Origin: Anagrus nilaparvatae
Taxonomy: Eukaryota > Arthropoda > Insecta > Hymenoptera > Mymaridae
Reading direction: 5' to 3'
DNA: 64,000 nt
Assembly: GCA_022575985.1 (NCBI GenBank)
Contig: JAKSXM010000007.1
Location: 55,086,501-55,150,500, forward strand
The position numbers and the translations under genes were made by a program. This document shows, piece by piece, positions 47,768 to 60,119 of this stretch; position 1 is the stretch's first letter, and every line of letters begins with the position of its first letter. Below the pieces are notes generated by a model. That model made no database searches and had not been told where the DNA came from. It saw only the letters and a program-made list of their open reading frames with translations.

Positions 47768-48384
47768 CCAAGGTAATAAAAGCATGTAAAGGCATCGGAA
47801 TGACCTTGGGACCAAATTCCTCCATAAATTGAAGAATTTGAAGACTTTTTCGTTTTTTAACCTGATGAACTTTTAAGGCACGATTTCATCTATGTATTGC
47901 ATACACAGGGTTATCGTTCCTAAAAAATAAATTTCAATTAATTTAGTTATTTTCTGGTTATTTTAGATCATTAACCACATTTTGGATGTATTAAATTCAA
48001 AACCAATTCATTTTTTACCATTTTTATTATTTTTTAATAATTTTTTTTGATATCTGAAATCAGTTTTTAGGACATTTCTCTGCAAGTACTTGATGAAATC
48101 ACTTGAAATTGAAAACCCTACAACTAGATCTTATTTCAAAAAATTTGGTTTAAGGGATTTTTGATTCATCGAGTAGGTTCTGTGATCTTGAGGATACACT
48201 TTCTCGAACATACATCCCTACACACAACAAGGCAATATAAGCATTTAGAGGCATCGGAATGACCTGGGGACCAAATTTCTCCACGAATTGTACAATTTAG
48301 AAATTTTTCCGTTTTTTGACCTGACAAACTTATAAGGCACGATTTCATCTATGTATTGCATACATAGGGTGATCGTGCCTAAAA
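47768..48384 (+). repeat. Direct repeat pair (approx. 158 bp) with end hairpin
   Basis: Copies at 47768-47925 and 48227-48384 share GGCATCGGAATGACCT, GGGACCAAATT and AAGGCACGATTTCATCTATG. Each ends in a two-part hairpin; in the second copy AGGCACGAT pairs with ATCGTGCCT and CTATGTAT with ATACATAG (48335-48380). The first copy has a few mismatches (47876-47921). Non-coding. Confidence 0.8.
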
Positions 48385-49240
48385 ATATAAGAATCTTGTG
48401 TGATTTTGTATTTTTATGATATTTCGCTGATGCAAAGTTTACGCAAAAGCTATGAAATTTATCGCGCGGATAACATTTAGAAGGTTTTTCACCTGTATGA
48501 AGCAAAAGTACAAGAATAAACATGCCTTTAGAAATACCAGATTGGGCCCAAAAACAATAGGGTTCATTAACTCGATAAAATAAACTCAGTTTTAAAAAAT
48601 GAAAGCATTCCGTTTGATCGTTTTGGCTATATCGTGTCCGAAAGGTGTCGATTTTTGCATCCATTAAGGTAGAGCTTCGCTCTATAATTAAATTTATATT
48701 TTAAAATAAAACAAAAATCTCGATAAAAATATTAAAAATATTCATAATAGTAAATAGCGGTGTCACTACATAACAATTACATGTAATGTTTGCATCACTA
48801 AAAACAATATTTTGTTAACTAAATATTAATTATTTTACAATGTAGTACAATGTACATATCACAATAAAATATTATTTATATTATGACATTAAAATTATGA
48901 AAGCTTTTTTTAATTAAAACATCAAATCATGTTATTATAAAGATTAAAATTGCAGCTTGAATTTTTAGGCTCTATAATTTTAAACTTTATTATAAATAGT
49001 AAAATCGATCTATCAGGAACACATTAATATATTCAATTGATTAACCTCCGCAGAGTGATTGAAGTATTGTGATAGTATATTTTTATTTACCTGCAAGGTG
49101 TACCTTATTCAATTTTAATCAATTGATTTTCGTGACAGTGGTTGTAGATTTGGCATCGTAACATAACTTTACAATAATTAGTTAAATATAGAATTGCAGT
49201 GTAGACAATGTTAACATTATATTAACATATACCGTACTGT
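48385..49240. other. AT-rich stretch, no supported gene
   Basis: A 139-codon minus frame (48245-48664) overlaps the repeat above. It contains HTGEKP, as in C2H2 finger linkers, but lacks the finger Cys/His spacing, so it is not called. Near 48665-48690 TAGAGCTTCGCTCTA forms a short palindrome. Confidence 0.5.
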
Positions 49241-49500
49241 CCCAAAAGTACCATATTGGCCCAAAAGTACCGTATTGGCCCAAAAGTACCACATTGGCCC
49301 AGAAGTACCAAAATGGCCCAAAAGTACCATATTGGCCCAAAAGTACCATATTGGCCCAAAAGTATCAGATTGGCCCAAAAGTGCCGTATTGGCCCAAAAG
49401 TACCATATTGGCCCAAAACCGTATTGGCCCAAAAGTACCATATTTTCCCAAAAGTGTCAGATTGGCCCAAAAGTGTCATATTGGCCCAAAGGTGTCATTC
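49241..49500. repeat. 19-bp minisatellite, about 14 units
   Basis: The unit is CCCAAAAGTACCATATTGG, with substitutions in the middle of the unit and one 5-bp deletion near 49417. The CCCAAAAGT half is the most constant. Because 19 is not a multiple of three and the unit has no stop, several frames stay open on both strands. The resulting small open frames are by-products of the repeat. Confidence 0.95.
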
Positions 49501-51149
49501 GACCGCGGTGGCAGCGGTTATAAATTTATAATATATATAAAATCTTCTTGTTGTTTGATGAAAAATAAATGAGTTCTAGTTAGTTAAAAATTTTGTAACA
49601 ATTCCCCTATAATCTCAATTTCATGTAACTAAAAAATTGGTTAGTTCAGTGAATTTTCACCACAAGACAGAGAAAAGCTTTTCTATTTTCTAGAGTAGTT
49701 TTTTCCTCAATATTCATTTATTTAAAAAAATTTTAGACATTTCAAACCCTTCAGGCTCAAATTGACTAGTATAGCAAAATATATAAAATTGGACAAAACC
49801 AGTAAAAATAGAAACAAACGATTTTATGGCTAAGGAAAACTTCTGATAAAAAAACTAGTGATTTCATTGAACGTCAGTGGAAAATATATAAAAGCAACTC
49901 TTGTAAATATTATTCAGAAAAATTTTTCTTGAAACCTGCGAAACTTTGAATAATTGGTCCCTTGAAAATTGAAACCATAAGAAACAAAAAAACGGATTTT
50001 TCTCCTAAAATGTTAAAATAAATAGCAAATTGTACCGGAAAAATGACTATGGTGTAAGTCTATAAATTCAGTTTATAGCATCATTTGAATATGATAGGAA
50101 AATCCCAAGTCTGTGAATTTTTAAAATATCCAATATTTAACATTTGAGTTGCTCTAAGACCATGAAAATTGAAAATTTGTATTTTTTGGTCCTAACTAAA
50201 CTTATTTTAGTAAACTATAATTACAAAACAATTGAAAAAACATAAATCCACCATTAAAAATAATTTTAATTTATTTAAAAAATTTCAGAAATTGGTTTTT
50301 TTAAATATTGAGCCTTCCAACTCAAAAAAAACTATGGGGCGAGCAAAATTTTTTGTGTTCCTTACTTGTTCATCACTTTATATGGTCTAAAATCATGTAA
50401 AAAATGTTAAATTAAAAAAAAAAATTTTTTTTTTACCCCCCAACAATCCCCAAATCGGGGTGGTTCTCCCCGAGAGCTACGGTTTTAATTTTAGGACAAG
50501 CATTTCCTGTCTTAGGAGACCCTATAGAATCAGAAAATACCAGAGATTTTTAGTATAATTGTGGTAAAACTTTTGTCGAGTTCCAGACCACTGTGGCTGC
50601 TTATCGACGGAAAATATATTTTTAGATCAATTTTACGTTTATTACCGGTAAAATCACTTTAAAAATATTTTTTTGACTATTTGAGGTTGGGTATCGTTTT
50701 TTATACATTTAAATCGTACATTCAATCGATTAGCAGTTTTTCAAAACATTTTGCAAACTTTGTAAAAAATTTATTATTCAGAAGATTTTTAATTTTTATT
50801 TTGAAAGTGTTTAAAAAAAATCATTATTACAGTAAAACTAATTAAAATGTAAAAAATTTTGTTGTAAAAAATATTTGTAATTTTTTCAGTTCTTGAAAAG
50901 GGAGGCTAAGTTCCACTGATAATTAAATAAAAAATAGAAAAATAAAAAATAGAAAACGTAAATAATTGAATAAAAAATCTTAGTTCCTGATAGATCGATT
51001 TTATTGTTTAAATTAAACCCTAAAAATCTATTTCATAAATTTTGAACGAATACAGTCATTATATTGCACATTTCATTATAATATGAATTTTATAGTTCAT
51101 TAAAAAATTTTTTAGTTTTGATTGTTAAATATTTTTAATTCCACGAATC
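49501..51149. other. AT-rich stretch, no gene
   Basis: No open frame is supported. 50430-50620 is less AT-rich. The phrase AAAATCGATCTATCAGGAAC at 49002 is inverted at about 50983, which hints at an additional fragment of the Helitron-like family. Confidence 0.45.
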
Positions 51150-51515
51150 AACATTCTCCATATAAAGCATTCATAATAGGTTTTGAAGTCTCTTCAGTGC
51201 TAAGATAATACACAAAATACTAATACTAAAAATGTTAGATTTTGTTCGTGCAGGAAACACACGTTAACTCCATAAAAAATAAATTATCTTAGGGATTGGA
51301 CATATACCCTCTCCAATACCTTTTTAAATATTTTTCTGTTATAAATAATTATAAATTTACTGTTGACCTCGCTGGGCACAGAACTAGGCTCCTCTAAAGC
51401 TCTGAATGTGTTTGTGTAACTATAAATTTGCAGTGAAACATGATTTTTTTAAGCAATATAAATAGAAGTATATTCGAACAGGGGGGGAGCGGAGCCCCAC
51501 TCCAACTTTTGCTAG
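51150..51515 (+). mobile_element. Helitron-like 3' end, copy 2
   Basis: A GC-rich imperfect hairpin (51484-51498) is followed by ACTCCAACTTTTGCTAG, ending at 51515, then T. The upstream 360 bp are homologous by eye to the complement of 39577-39910. Non-coding; the 5' end was not found. Confidence 0.65.
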
Positions 51516-51740
51516 TATATTATTACATTCTATTCAAGTAAAAATACATCTAAATTCACAAAATAATAATGAAAGAATTTTTTTTATTTGATATAAATAC
51601 GTGAGGTCAGCTATGAAGTCAATGTTCAATAGATGAAGAAAAATCACTAAAAACTAAATCATAAGCGCAACCGACGTTGACAACGTGACGGCAATCCCCG
51701 TGACAATTCTTCTTGACAAACTATTGTGGCCCGAAGCGAA

Positions 51741-51753
51741 TATATATCTATAC

Positions 51754-51794
<41 letters not shown>

Positions 51795-51815
51795 AATCTA
51801 TCTATCTATATATAT
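51741..51815. repeat. (TCTA)n microsatellite
   Basis: About 15 TCTA units with minor variants, running into a short (TA)n. Confidence 0.92.
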
Positions 51816-51866
51816 ATGCCGATAGAGAATTTTTTTAGTTTGATAATCACGCCTAGACGACAGTAG

Positions 51867-52560
51867 CTAGAAAGACGCGGTTTGCGGCAAAAAACGCGGA
51901 AAAATTGCAGAAGTGTTATAGGCTATACAAGATTTGGATTGATGCGAAAGAAAATTTTAACAAAAAAAACGATTTTTCAAAAAAGTGATCATTTTTTATG
52001 TTTTCGCAAATTTTCAAAAAAATCGTAATTAACTTAAAAACTTGGAATTTTTTTGTGATCAGAAAAGTTTTTATATGATTTAGAATTGTTTTTTACTTGT
52101 CCACCTAAATTTTCAAGCAAATCGGTTAGATGTTTCCAGAGTTACATATATTTTTTAGCATAAAATTTGGATTTTAAATTTATATCCTATCCTATCCTTC
52201 CTAAATCTTTACTTATATATGTTTGTTTGTCCAAAATAGGTAAACTTGAATGCGATATAAGTTAGAGATGCGGGGTTTACGGCAAAAGACGGCAAAAATT
52301 ACGGGTCAAAACATAGGCTAGGTTTCGTTTCGATTGATAACAACAAAAATTTTTTATGTTGAAAAAACTGAATTTTCAAGAAAAAAATTTTTATCAAATT
52401 TTTAAAAAAAACCAAAAAAACAAAAAATTGAGGAAAAATTTTTTTATCAAAAAGAATTTCATTCGATCCGGGTATATTTTTTACGTATCCACCTAAATTT
52501 TCAAGGCGATCGGTTCGATCTGTCAAAAGATACAATAGTTTTTCGAAAATTATAAAAGTT
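51867..52560 (+). repeat. Two diverged repeats, about 390 bp apart
   Basis: Units starting near 51867 and 52260 share the order G(C/T)TAGA, GCGG, TT(T/G)(G/A)CGGCAAAA, then ATAGGCTA and TTGATTGAT-like phrases, followed by A-rich sequence and TCCACCTAAATTTTCAAG. Similarity is moderate. Non-coding. Confidence 0.55.
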
Positions 52561-52871
52561 TAGGACTAATATTATATATATTTCTAATTTTTGTCAGCCA
52601 CTGATGTAGTAACTGAATATAGTAACTAAAAGAAGCTTTAACAGCTATTATCAGACAGAACCCTAGAATGGGTATTCGAGGGAAACAACGAACACTTGTG
52701 GATCCTATGGAAGGGTAGCTAAGCTTTGTATTGCTGATCACTAATTATCTGTCTGGGTTCATATGCCCGTAATTTTTTTGATTTAGTAAATTTTAGATAA
52801 TACTCCGGATAAAAAAGGTTATTTTACAAAATATTGAGTAACGTAAAACAACATATTTTTGGAAAAATAAA

Positions 52872-52945
52872 GCCGCAGGGGTCCAGGGGGCGCAGCCCCC
52901 ATGGCGGCTGCCGGGGCAAGCGAAGCGAGCCCGAGGCAGCTGTTA
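52872..52945. other. GC-rich double-hairpin patch
   Basis: In strong contrast to its surroundings, this 70-bp block is GC-rich. It contains GGGGGC/GCCCCC with a GCA loop (52886-52900), and then CGGGGC paired with GCCCG around AAGCGAAGCGA. It ends at (TA)n. It resembles the GC-rich terminal hairpins of Helitron-like elements but lacks the CTAG end seen in the other two. Confidence 0.5.
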
Positions 52946-54049
52946 TATATATATATATTAACTTATTTTTTGTACAACTCTTTTTTATTATTACTCTTTA
53001 CTCTCTTTATTACTTTCTCTCTCTTTCTCTGTTTCTTGCTTTCTGCATATGTTACGAAGTTTACACGTTTCTATCTCATTACTTCTCTTTGTCGAATGCA
53101 GCTTTTCATCGGATATGATTTCACTTGAACAAATTTCATTTTGAAATCTGCCACAACTTTATTTTATGTATTCGACTCTATCAATACTTTTCACATATAC
53201 AGAAAAAAAATCTACGTGTATTGACAGAAAGTTTTAAATCAGGGTTGCATAGAGTGGGATACTTTTTTTTCCCTAAAGTCTCATATGATGATAAATATAT
53301 AGTAACTAAGGGTAACTCACGACTCTTTTTGAAATACTTCCATTTGTGTGTATTAATAAGATATTAAAACTTATGCAATTCTAAAGCTAAAAGAACTCAC
53401 AAAGATACTTGCATAAAAATTTATACATTAAAAAACATCAATTTGAAAAACAAAATGAAAATGAAAATTATACTTCTCTGTTTCAAAATTTTAAGTAAAG
53501 AAGTTTAGTTTTACTATAAAATAAAGTTTACTTATCTGTATTATGTAAAATTAATGATACTTTTTCAGTAACGTATACATTTCTTGTAAAACTAATATTA
53601 TTAAAAAAAAAAGTCTTACATTTTTTTGCTGAAAATAATTTTAAGAAATATGTGTATGAATATTTTTACCAGAAATAATATTTTAAGATACAAAAACTTT
53701 TCACTTTACGGTTATAATTAGTACAGTAATCAGCAAAATAAGATTTTTCAAAAATGTAAAAAAATTAAAATTTTATTTTAAATTTAATTTTATTTGAAAA
53801 ATTCATAACTTTCTTAATTTTCCCGGTGAAAAAATCATTCATTTAAAAAAATTTCAAAGGTTTTTGGCTTAAGAAATTAAATTTATTAAGAAACAATGAT
53901 TTTCCTTTTGAAGAAATAAATAGTAAAAAAACCGATTAAAAAAAAATTGATTATTTCAGGGAAAAATTAAGCAAGTTACAAAATTTTTAAAATCAAAAAC
54001 TGTTTTTTCGATAGAATATCAATATTTTTTTGGAGGCCAATTATGAATG
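52946..54049. other. AT-rich stretch, no gene
   Basis: Short frames at 52834-53118 and 53125-53367 begin in or after the GC patch and consist of Phe/Leu-rich T-tract translation. They are not called. Confidence 0.5.
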
Positions 54050-54314
54050 ATAACATCTTAATTTGAAGATTACTGGGCTAATTTTTATCGTAAAATGAAA
54101 AGTTTGTTTTATTTGAGTGGTGCTTTTTTCCTGGCAATCTAATTTATTGATTAAAAAAATTTTAGGAATAATTCCCATAGCTTAAACGTAAAAAATGCTT
54201 TTTCAAATATAAAAATAAAAAAATCTTTTAGCATCCATCACCGACTTCATCTTCGCACTTTTTCGCTTTCTATTAGGCTTCAGCTTTCAGGAAATCATGG
54301 TGGTAGGCGTGGCC
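54050..54314 (-). repeat. Dispersed repeat family A, copy 2
   Basis: The complement reads GGCCACGCCTACCACCATGA, then GTCGGTGATGGATGC, then ATTGCCAGGAAAAAAGCACC, in the same order as 1471-1860. Non-coding. Confidence 0.6.
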
Positions 54315-54627
54315 AAAATTTTTTTTATATTTTTAGTTCTTATAAAATATGATTTTTGGTAAAAATGCTCATATATAATCTGCACTCTCTTAAGTAAAAT
54401 CCTAACGAAGTAAATTATTTCAAATATTGTATATTATTTAAGACGATTACTTCTATCTTATATCAGCTATTTTTAAGTAAAAACTATTCATTTAATTTAA
54501 ATACTTAAAACAATTGAAATAAACCTACTCATTTGTAGACAGTGGTTATACCAGCCTTACGAAATTTAAAATAAAAGACAAAAAATTATTTTTTCAAAGA
54601 CAGATGAAGAGAGATTACGTCAAAATA

Positions 54628-55800
54628 CGGTGGGTGGGTGTACTTACGGTTGTGAATACGAAATTGGCTCTAGAATAGGTTTTTTGGGTCGCTGAACACG
54701 AAAATCGGGGTCATTTGGTAATGGAAATGGGGCTTCACCCTTAAATTTGCAAAAACTACCCCCAAAAGGGTGTATTTTTGATATATTCGCGTTCTGAGTC
54801 GATAGATTTGACCAAGAATTGGTTTCTAAGAGTTTTTTGGGTCGCTAATTAAGAATCTCGATGATTTCTTAAGGTAACATTAACATTTCACCCTAAAATT
54901 AGCTAAAACTACCCCCCAAAAGGGGTGTTTCCGCTATTTTCTCACTTTTTGCGACCAGATTAGGTCCACAAGGGTTTTTTGGATCGCTGAAAACGAATTT
55001 CATAGATTTTTGTATGAATAATTAATATATCACCCCTAAATTAGCTAAAACTACCCCTAAAATGGACGTTTTTGCTATTTCTGCATTTTGTATGCCCAGA
55101 TTAGTTCGATAGGGTTTTTTGGGTCGCAAATAACGAATTTCGCGGAATTTTTTATAATTAATTAATGTATCATCCCTTAATTACCTAAACTACCCCTAAA
55201 AGGGGCGTTTTTGCTATTTCTGCATTTTGTACGCCCAGATTAGGTCCATAAGGTTTTTTGGGTCGTAGATTTTAGGGGCAGTTTTAACTAATTTAGAAGT
55301 GATATATTAATTATTCATTAAAAAATCCATGAAATTCATTTTCAGCGACCCGAAAAACCCTATGGACCTAATCTGGGCGTACAAAATGCAGAAATAGCAA
55401 AAACGTACATTTTAGGGGTAGTTTTAGCTAATTTAGGGGTGTTATATTAATTATTCATAAAAAAATCTATAAAATTCGTTTTCAGCGACCCTTGTAGACC
55501 TAATCTGGTCGCAAAAAGTGCAAAAATAGCGAAAACATCCCTTTTGGGGAGGTAGTTTTAGCTAATTTTAGGGTGAAATATTAATGTTTCAAAAAACTCT
55601 TAGAAACCAATTCTTTGACAAATCTATCGACTCAGAAAGCGAATACTTCAAAAATACCCCCTTTTGGGGGTAGTTTTTACAAATTTAAGGGTGAAACCCC
55701 ATTTTCTTTACCAAAAGACCCCGATTTTCGTGTTCAGCGACCCAAAAAATCTATACTAGAGCGAATCCCGTATTCACAACCATAAGTACACCCAAACCCG
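54628..55800. mobile_element. Fold-back TA-flanked element built of tandem units
   Basis: TA lies at 54626-54627 and 55801-55802. The ends share GGGTGTACTTA(C/T)GGTTGTG. Each arm consists of diverged units of about 140-150 bp carrying TTTTTTGGGTCGCTGA and AAACTACCCC(T/C)AAAA; four to five units run in the left arm and are inverted in the right arm, with the turn near 55262. Arms made of tandem repeats recall Drosophila Foldback elements, though the TA border does not fit the longer duplications of those. Non-coding. Confidence 0.8.
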
Positions 55801-55802
55801 TA

Positions 55803-56388
55803 TTTTTATTGTAGTATTTCTGCATAAAGTAAAAGCTCAGAAAGTTTTTAAAATCGCTGGCTTACTCAATAAAAAATTACTTTAAAAAGTAAAATTCAAG
55901 AAAAACTTAAAAAGAAATAGAGTAATTTTTGTTTTATTATGGAAATTAGGCTACATTAATTTAAAAAAAAGTATATTAAAACTTTTGGCATAATTTCTTA
56001 AGAATAAAAATTTTCTAAGCCAAAGAAACCTTTTCTTTTACGATGTATTTATTGAATATTAGAATGAAAAAAATAAAAATAATAAGTGATTTAATTTCAT
56101 TTCTTGATTCCCTATTTAAAAATTTAATTTTTAGTCGATATCCTTATTAGTAGCATTACTTTAATTAAAATTAACTCTGGGACGGGACAAGTTGGATGGA
56201 GAAGTCCTATGTAAAATAAAAATCTATTTTCAAAGTAAGCAAAATTTATCTGTATTAGCCATAAATTAACTCCAAAGTAATATTAATCAAGGCTCTAATG
56301 CTTTCATTATAATTCTTGGCCCAATTAGGAATTATGTCCTGTCTATTAAGAGTCTTACTATCATTTAATACTTTATTTTAACATAGGG
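55803..56388. other. AT-rich spacer
   Basis: No gene or clear repeat. Confidence 0.55.
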
Positions 56389-58009
56389 TAATTCCATGGA
56401 TAAAACGCACAAAATGATATGCCAGGTCTCAAAAATAGGAAATTTGGTTTTTTTCGATAAAACAACTTAAAAATAGATGGTTCCCCGAATTTGAAGGTTT
56501 TCTATAAATTTTGAAGGGTGCTATGCTATGCTGATTTAAAGTTTTTTGGTCAAATTTCTCTCCTCAGCCACCATTTTTGAAAATTCCGTAAAAAAGCTCT
56601 AAAAAACGTTAAAGAAAGAAAAAAAGTAGGTTTTCGATGTAAAATTTGATGAAAAATTCGAATTTTCAGTCAGATTTTTCCTACTCTATGTCAATTCGCG
56701 GGAAAATTCAAATTTGTGTTAAACTTTAAGTGAAAATAACTCATAAGTTTCTCGCTAAAAAAAAATTTTTTTTTTCAAAATCTTCAAAAATTGCATATAT
56801 TTTCTTGAAAAAAATTTCCCGAGAGTAATTTTTGTTTTAAGCGAGTAATACCGATTTTCGTTTTTTTCAATTTTGACTTGTTACTTATTTTGCTGATTTC
56901 CCGCTAATCCACGTGACCAAATAAAAATCTGACCAAAAATTTGAATTCTGCGGGAAATTTTACAAAGGTATAGTAATTTTGGTATCCTTTGAATAATACA
57001 TCTCAATTTGACAATTTAATTAAAATGGTTTATTAAAATATAGAAAAAATGAAAATGGGATTTTATTGATTTTTGGGTAAATTTCTAACTATTTATAGAC
57101 ATTTTATAGAAAATAAAATCTAAAAATAAAAAAATACCCTGCCAACTAGCTGGCACTGAGGTTCCTCAAACAATGGGCTGTAATCTTAATTTACAAAAAA
57201 TATTATTGATTACAACCATGCAATTATACATACATTTTTCGTTTTTAGTAGCTGGTAAAGTAGATTATTAAGATCATTTTGTTATTAAAGTGAAAATTCT
57301 AGCGTCCATGGATTGGTCACGCCGGCGTTAATGGATTTTAAATCATTTTTGCATAATTAAAAAGAGAGAAATATAAAAAAAGCTAATTTTATTTTTTTTT
57401 ATAAAAGAAATGGTTGGTAACGATGCGAAAATTACAAATATTCGCTCAATTATCATAAAAAGATAGGAGTTTTTACCAGAATTTATAATAATTTCTTATA
57501 ATTTATTTTCTCAGTGTACTCCTTGCATTTGACCAATCTTCCGCAACAATGATAATAATAATAATAATAATATTTTGTAATAAAAAAAATAGCCACATTA
57601 ATTGCTTCAAGATTTTAACATTATTTATATTATTTCTATTAATCACAAAATAATAAATTATTTAATTCTATAAATTGTTTGATTCTTTAAAAAATGCCAA
57701 TATAACTTTTAAATCTTAATTTTAAAATGCAAACATAACCATTTAATATTTTTAGGCTGTTTATTATTGTTTATAATTTCATTAAGCTGCATACATAAAT
57801 AAACATAGCAACGAACAAAATAATCCGAGGAAGTCAAAAAGAGGCAAGATTTCCATCATTTTTTCTTGTGTGTTATAATTTATATCAAAATAAAAAAAAA
57901 AATTGTGATCGGATACAAAAAATTACTATAAACTAAATTTCTAAAACTTGTACTCTCATTAAAATAAATTAGATATGTCCAAAACGAAAAATAAATTTGG
58001 TGTTTTATG

Positions 58010-59181
58010 TATTTTTTTGTGAAAAAAATTTTAGGAAAAAAATTTTCAAAAAATTAAGTATCAGATTGGAGATATCAAGTAAAAACCATACTTTCAAGTA
58101 TAAGTACTTTCATGGAAATAAATGAGGTATTACATCCAAAATAAAAAAAAAAGGGGGGGGGGGTGGAGATTTTTTGATAAAAAAATGTTTGGAAAAAAAA
58201 TTAGGTCTTAATTCGATAATGGTTTTGAAATATCACTAGTTACAATATTTTCAGATAATTGTACTTTCATAGAATTAAATGAGGTATTACACCAAAAAAA
58301 AAAAAAGATTGCAGTTTTTTTTATTTTTATTTTTTTTTAATTTTGACAAAAAAAAATTTGAAAAAATTAAGTATCATATCCAAAAAATTACAATAAACAA
58401 GGTTCTTAAAAGTAGTACTTCCATGAAAATAAATTAGGTACTAAGTCCAAAAAGAAAAAAAAAATTGGTATTTTTTGTATTTTTTTGTGAAAAAAATTTT
58501 AGAAAAAAAAATTTCAGAAAATTAAGTATCAGATTCGAGATATAGTGTAAAAACCATACTTTCAAATATAAGTACTTTCATGGAAATAAATGAGGTATTA
58601 CATCCAAATTAAAAAAAAAAGGGGGGGGTTTGAGATTTTTTGATAAAAAAATGTTTGAAAAAAAAATTAGGTCTTAATTCGATAATGGTTTTGAAATATC
58701 ACTAGTTATAATATTTTCATAGATTAGTACTTTCATAGAATTAAATGAGGTATTACACCCAAAAAAAAAAAAAAATATTGCATTTTTTTTAATTTTTCTA
58801 TTTTTTTAATTTTGACAGAAAAAATTTTGAAAAAATTAAGTATCAGATCCAAAAAATAGCAATAAACAAGGTTCTTAAAACTAGTACTTCCATGGAAATA
58901 AATTAGGTACTACGTCCAAAAAGAAAAAAAAAATTTGTATTTTTTGTATTTTTTTGTGAAAAAAATTTTAGAAAAAAAATTTTCAGAAAATTAAGTATCC
59001 GATTCGAGATATCATGTAAAAACCATACTTTCAAATATAAGTACTTTCATGGAAATAAATGAGGTATTACATCCAAATCAAAAAAAAAAAAAAGTACCTC
59101 GAGATTTTTTGGTGAAAAAATTTTTGAAAAAAAAATTAGGTCTTAATTCCATAATATTTGTGAAATATCACCGATTACATA

Positions 59182-59219
<38 letters not shown>

Positions 59220-59260
59220 GACTTTTTTTAAAAACAGGTTTTTTAGCTTCCTGGGGTCCC
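58010..59260 (+). repeat. Three approx. 470-bp tandem units (repeat C)
   Basis: Units start near 58010, 58481 and 58951 with TTTTTTTGTGAAAAAAATTT. They share TACTTTCATGGAAATAAATG and TTAGGTCTTAATTC(G/C)ATAAT. The last unit is shortened and runs into (CA)n at about 59182-59214, like the single copy at 44295-44560. Confidence 0.8.
59182..59214. repeat. (CA)n microsatellite
   Basis: About 16 CA units. Confidence 0.95.
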
Positions 59261-60119
59261 AAAACGTGCTTATATGCCAAAAAATAGAAAATCAAATTTT
59301 GACCTAACACAATGGTTCCTCTTTGAGGAACCAAAATTGATTATTATTAATAATAGACATAACTTTTGTTTTTCCAAAAGAAGTATTTTTATTTTTAGAT
59401 TTTACATGATTTTTAGGCTAAAAATGTAAAAAAATCAATAAAATCCCATTTTATAAATTTTCATTTTTTCTATATTTTAATAAACCATTTTAATTAAATT
59501 GTCAAATTGAGATGTATCATTCAAAGGATACTAAAATTACTATACCTTTGTAAAATTTCCCGCAGAATTCAAATTTTTGGTCAGATTTTCATTTGGTCAC
59601 GTGATTTAGCGGGAAATCAGCAAAATAAGTAACAAGTCAAAATTGAAAAAAACGAAAATCGGTATTACTCGCTTAAAACAAAAATTACTCTCAGGAAATT
59701 TTTTTCAGCAAAATATATGAAATTTTTGAAAATTTTGAGAAAAAAAATTTTTTTAGCGGGGAACTTTTGAGTTATTTTCACTGAAAGTTTAACACAGATT
59801 TGTATTTTCCCGCGAATTGACATAGAGTAGGAAAAATCTGACTGAAAATTCGAATTTTTCATCAAATTTTATATCGAAAACCTACTTTTTTTTCTTTCTT
59901 TAACGTTTTTTAGAGTTTTTTTACGGAATTTTCAAAAATGGTGGCTGAGGTGAGAAATTTGACCAAAAAACTTTAAATCAGCATAGCACCCTTCAAAATT
60001 TATAGAAAACCTTCAAATTCGGGGAATTTTCTATTTTTAAGTTGTTGTATCGAAAAAAAACCAAATTTCCTATTTTTGAGACCTGGCATATCATTTTGTG
60101 CGTTTTATCCATGGAATTA

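Larger units (their letters stand above)
56391..60117. mobile_element. Large fold-back TA-flanked element (3.7 kb)
   Basis: The ends are ATTCCATGGATAAAACGC in inverted orientation, with TA at 56389-56390 and 60118-60119. Arms of about 730 bp (to 57130 and from 59390) are highly similar and include GATATGCCAGGTCTC. The 2.2-kb middle contains (AAT)n, a three-unit tandem repeat (58010-59260) and a (CA)n run. No transposase is present. The right TA is shared with the next element. Confidence 0.82.

Noticed and set aside
48245..48664. 139-codon minus frame with HTGEKP
   Set aside because: The hexapeptide looks like a C2H2 finger linker, but no finger Cys/His pattern surrounds it and the frame overlaps a non-coding repeat.
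48665..48690. Another Helitron 3' hairpin (TAGAGCTTCGCTCTA)
   Set aside because: No CTAG/CTRR end at the right distance and no second copy with the same tail; a loosely similar phrase at 31203 is not enough.
49217..49572. Several frames of 74-92 codons on both strands
   Set aside because: All are by-products of the stop-free 19-bp minisatellite.
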